Shown here: piece after piece, positions 61,294-64,000 of the stretch
Layout of the letters: the number at the start of each line of letters is the position of its first letter
How positions within the stretch are numbered: position 1 is the stretch's first letter
Assembly (NCBI GenBank): GCA_000733355.1
Contig: JNVV01000010.1
Coordinates: 414,324-478,323 of the forward strand
Reading direction: 5' to 3'
Length of the DNA stretch: 64,000 bases
Origin: Falciphora oryzae
Lineage: Eukaryota; Ascomycota; Sordariomycetes; Magnaporthales; Magnaporthaceae
Made by a program: the position numbers and the translations under genes
Notes under the pieces: model-generated
The model's database searches: none
What the model was told of the DNA's origin: nothing
What the model saw: the letters and a program-made list of their open reading frames with translations, nothing else

Positions 61294-64000
61294 ATGTCCA
61301 GGCCCGATCACAAGCGGGCGACTTCACTATCTGGATTCGTTTCGAAGCTTCTCCCCAAGAATCGGCCCGAACGCGGAGGCACTCTTCGGAAGCACCACGA
61401 AACACCGCCAAAGCCCATAACCGTCCGGCCCTCGGATGACCAGCCCGGTCAGAACCCAGACGAACTCACGCTTTGCATCCCCCAGACCATCCCTCACGGC
61501 TCCCGGGACACATCTCAGGATGTCAAAGTCAGTGACCTCGCGACTCGGTCGGACCCCCTCCCAGCCGGTCCGCACCATAGACGGCCGGCTCTGCATGTGA
61601 CGTGGAGGAACCCTTTGCCACCATCCCCCCTGAGTCCGTACTCAAACAGGCACCGAATGCCTATGACAGGACTCGGACCTATACGCATGGGTGGCCCATA
61701 TCCGATCGATCCGGACAGGAGAGCACAGGCAAGACGTCGACGGGACGCCCGCAGGACGCTAAAGGCAAGTGGTGACTACCTCGGCCCTCAAGGGTTCAAC
61801 CCCGATACGGGCCTTTTCGATGTCGAGACCACAACATCCAGTGGGAGTCAACCCAAAGACCATCCCGCCAGGGCTGTTCGGGAGGGTCCAGTTCGGGACT
61901 ACGGACGCCCACATCCTACGGTAGAAGACAGGGCGGGATCGAGGCTCCAGATGAGAACTCGCTGGAGAAGGGACGAACATCAATGGTCGTCTGTGGCAGA
62001 GCCGGCCCTCAGTCCTATTCCATCCCTACATAGCGGCGCCCCATGTAAGAGACATAAGCCCCACCCATTCCATTCATTATATCATCTGATATTGGTGGGA
62101 ATCCGCTGACGGTGCACTCCTAGCGCTGGAGATGCCTGAACCACAATCCGGCGGAGCAGAGAAGCTCATAAGTCTGACACCTGCTGGCGAGCGTTTCAAC
62201 CGGTCGACGCATGACGGGCGATCGTCCTCAGAGACAACTATCGTCCGCTCTCCCTCCAGACGTGACTCGCGCGTTGTTGGACACTCAGCACTGGAACTGC
62301 ATTCTCACGGAATTCTCATCGGCGCGTCGTCTCGGGATCATCGGGACGACAACCGGGCATTGAGTGGTCTCTCCTCGAATAAACCCGCGCAGACGGCGAA
62401 GTCTCAGCCTTCCCCGCGCGCCATTTCCAGAGAGGAGGCCGCAACGGCGCTGAGGCTGGGGCAGTCACACACGGGGGAGCCTTTTTTAGGGATGCGATCG
62501 CCTTCCCGAGCCGTCAGCTTAACAAGAGAGTTCGGAGGAGGCCTGTCGGAAGTGACCGCGTCCCTCGCGACCCGCACAAATCAGCCGGCCAGGGTCCATC
62601 CAGCGACCGTGACCTGCTCGGCCGGAGATCTCGAAGTCCCAGCCTTGGTCCCATTCAAACGAGAGACGGGAGAGAGGGAGCGGTTCCGCGTCCCGGCCCC
62701 GCCCACCGAATCCCCCGAAAACCAGTCCCGGTCAGAGCAGTCGGATGCCCGACAGCAACCGGACGGGGGAGAGGAGGAAGCAACTATAGCGACCTCATCC
62801 CCGTCGAAGGCGGTCAAGCTCCAGCAGTCCCCGCCAGACCCCGCACGACCAGCTCCCCGCCTCAGGCTCGCAAAAGCGAGCAAAGTCATGATGAATCTCA
62901 GGCAGCTAGAGACGTGGCCGGTGCCCAAGCTGACAGCAGGCAGCAAGGCGGACGCCCAGCCTCAGTTCCTGAGCTTCCCGGGGATGAGGCTGACAGAGAG
63001 CGCAGTCCGGGAGAAGAAAAGATCCGGCCATCACCCGGAGAGGGCCTCACAGGACACGACGGCAGGGATCAGCGGGTCTGCGTGCACACACACCACCACC
63101 ACTACTGGCAATGGCTCCGACCTAGAGCTCCTCTTGAAGACCTCAGAAGTCGCTATCGAGAGACAGCACAGCGGAGACGAGACGCAGAGCAGCAAAGACG
63201 AGAACACGGTGCTGCTCCAGACACCGAAGGTGGAGTCAGTGGACAGCGCGGTGGAGGCAGCGATATCCAACCAGTCAGTCCCTGGCCGCAGAGACAGTTC
63301 GCCGGCGCCTTCCCCGCCGAGGCAGCCACAGAGCTGCTCGCCGAGCGGGCCCGACCGCCCTGCCGAACCACCCACGATCGCACCTACTACTACTACATCG
63401 CAGCACCAGCTCCAGGCGACCAAGTGGCGGGCCCAGAGTCTAGTGCGTCCCAGGCCCTCGCCCGAGCGCAGGACGGCGGCGGCACAGCGATCCATGTTCA
63501 CGTCTACATGCCCACCAGCAACACCAGTCCACTCGGCCGAGGGGAGACGGCAGCAACGGACGACGCCCGGGGCCGGGAACGTCGCCTACACAGGCCTAAG
63601 GAGCCTGTGGACGCCGTCAGTAGAAGCGAGGAGGGCGGCCGCTCAGGCCGTGCTGGCGAGGAGCGGCGAAGCGTCGAAGGCCTGCGATCCCGCCAAAGCG
63701 GCGGCGTCGATTCAGGAAAAGAATCCCCCCGACGACGGAAAGGACATCACCGTGGCCTCCAAAGGAAAGCACTGCCCCACAGATCCCCCAAAGGAGCGCC
63801 AGGCGGTAATCAGTAGCGGGGACAAGGATAAGAGCAACAGCGGCGAGCAGCACGAGCTAAAGCAGCAACCACAAGGTCAGGAGCCCCAGCAAGAAGAGCA
63901 GCAGCAAAAGGAACAGCAGCAGCAAAAGGAACAGCACCGACAACGGGCCGCCCTTTTGACAGCAGTGAGTGCCTTGGTCACGGCCTTCAGGGCTCTGCTG
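61294..64000 (+). CDS. Unrecognised low-complexity protein (partial, C-terminus off window)
   Basis: Exons are 61294-62044 and 62124-64000 (open). The intron has a good donor (GTAAGAG) and CTAG acceptor. Exon 1 gives 250 codons, starting MSRPDHKRATSLSGFVSKLL and rich in Arg, Pro and Ser, with a segment RMGGPYPIDPDRRAQARRRR and GDYLGPQGFNPDTGLFDVET. Exon 2 stays open for 625 codons to the last base, rich in Ser, Pro, Ala, Glu and Gln, ending in a Gln/Glu-Lys repeat (EEQQQKEQQQQKEQ) and ALLTAVSALVTAF, possibly the beginning of a hydrophobic segment. I recognise no domain. Length and the absence of stops support a real gene. An Arg-rich 300-codon frame at 62914-63816 overlaps in another frame and is taken as a shadow. 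Confidence 0.65.

Noticed and set aside
62914..63816. 300-codon frame overlapping the right-edge gene
   Set aside because: Arg/Gly-rich and ends within the window, while the spliced frame from 61294 stays open for 625 codons of exon 2.

Overview
The window looks like a nuclear chromosome segment of a filamentous ascomycete, most likely a Sordariomycete. Genes are GC-rich, with short GT-AG introns (mostly 60-130 bp) and intergenic spaces of 0.4-3.5 kb. The gene content includes GH10 xylanase, GH5 mannanase, an RTA1-family protein, archaemetzincin, a Bqt4-like protein and Nur1. I find 21 protein genes that splice into intact reading frames, one further strong gene cut by the left edge, one unrecognised gene cut by the right edge, and one intron-containing tRNA gene. 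There is no operon, CRISPR array, intact transposon or recognisable secondary-metabolite cluster.

Layout, left to right. 1-1618 (-): CCHC zinc-knuckle protein, cut by the left edge. 3012-4316 (+): Ppg1-type PP2A-family phosphatase. 4950-6446 (-): RhoGDI with an unusually long first intron. 9109-10665 (+): Bqt4-like KilA-N/APSES protein with a C-terminal membrane anchor. 11418-12601 (+): 3-hydroxyisobutyrate dehydrogenase. 13854-15014 (+): RTA1-like membrane protein. 15523-16469 (-): calmodulin-like protein with a 16-nt microexon. 17142-18536 (+): archaemetzincin. 18537-21182: gene-poor, with a low-GC island. 21183-22322 (+): GH10 xylanase. 24455-27048 (+): S9 peptidase of the dipeptidyl-peptidase V type. 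27742-30505 (-): Yvc1/TRPY cation channel with a 25-nt microexon. 31426-32867 (+): GH5 mannanase. 33499-33594 (+): tRNA-Ile(UAU), with intron.

The right half continues as follows. 36395-38629 (+): wall-sensor-like single-pass membrane protein. 39347-40237 (-): CTR copper transporter. 42198-42995 (+): Hsp31/DJ-1 glyoxalase. 44064-44833 (+): probable GPI-anchored protein. 45338-46711 (-): Seh1. 47349-48740 (+): Alg7. 49411-49705: a 25-N gap flanked by identical 135-bp copies, probably unmerged contig ends. 49739-52591 (-): PHD/SET protein of the Set3 type. 56138-56892 (+): NPC2/ML lipid-transfer protein. 57288-57915 (-): V-ATPase subunit F. 58735-60330 (+): Nur1. 61294->64000 (+): unrecognised low-complexity protein running off the window.

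Most genes are housekeeping, with no shared pathway. The only suggestive grouping is the two secreted hemicellulases (GH10 and GH5) about 9 kb apart, separated by two unrelated genes. No clear novel multi-gene system is visible. The points most worth a second look are the microexons, splice events that would remodel Nur1 and the Bqt4-like protein, the unrecognised protein at the right edge, the assembly duplication and the low-GC island.
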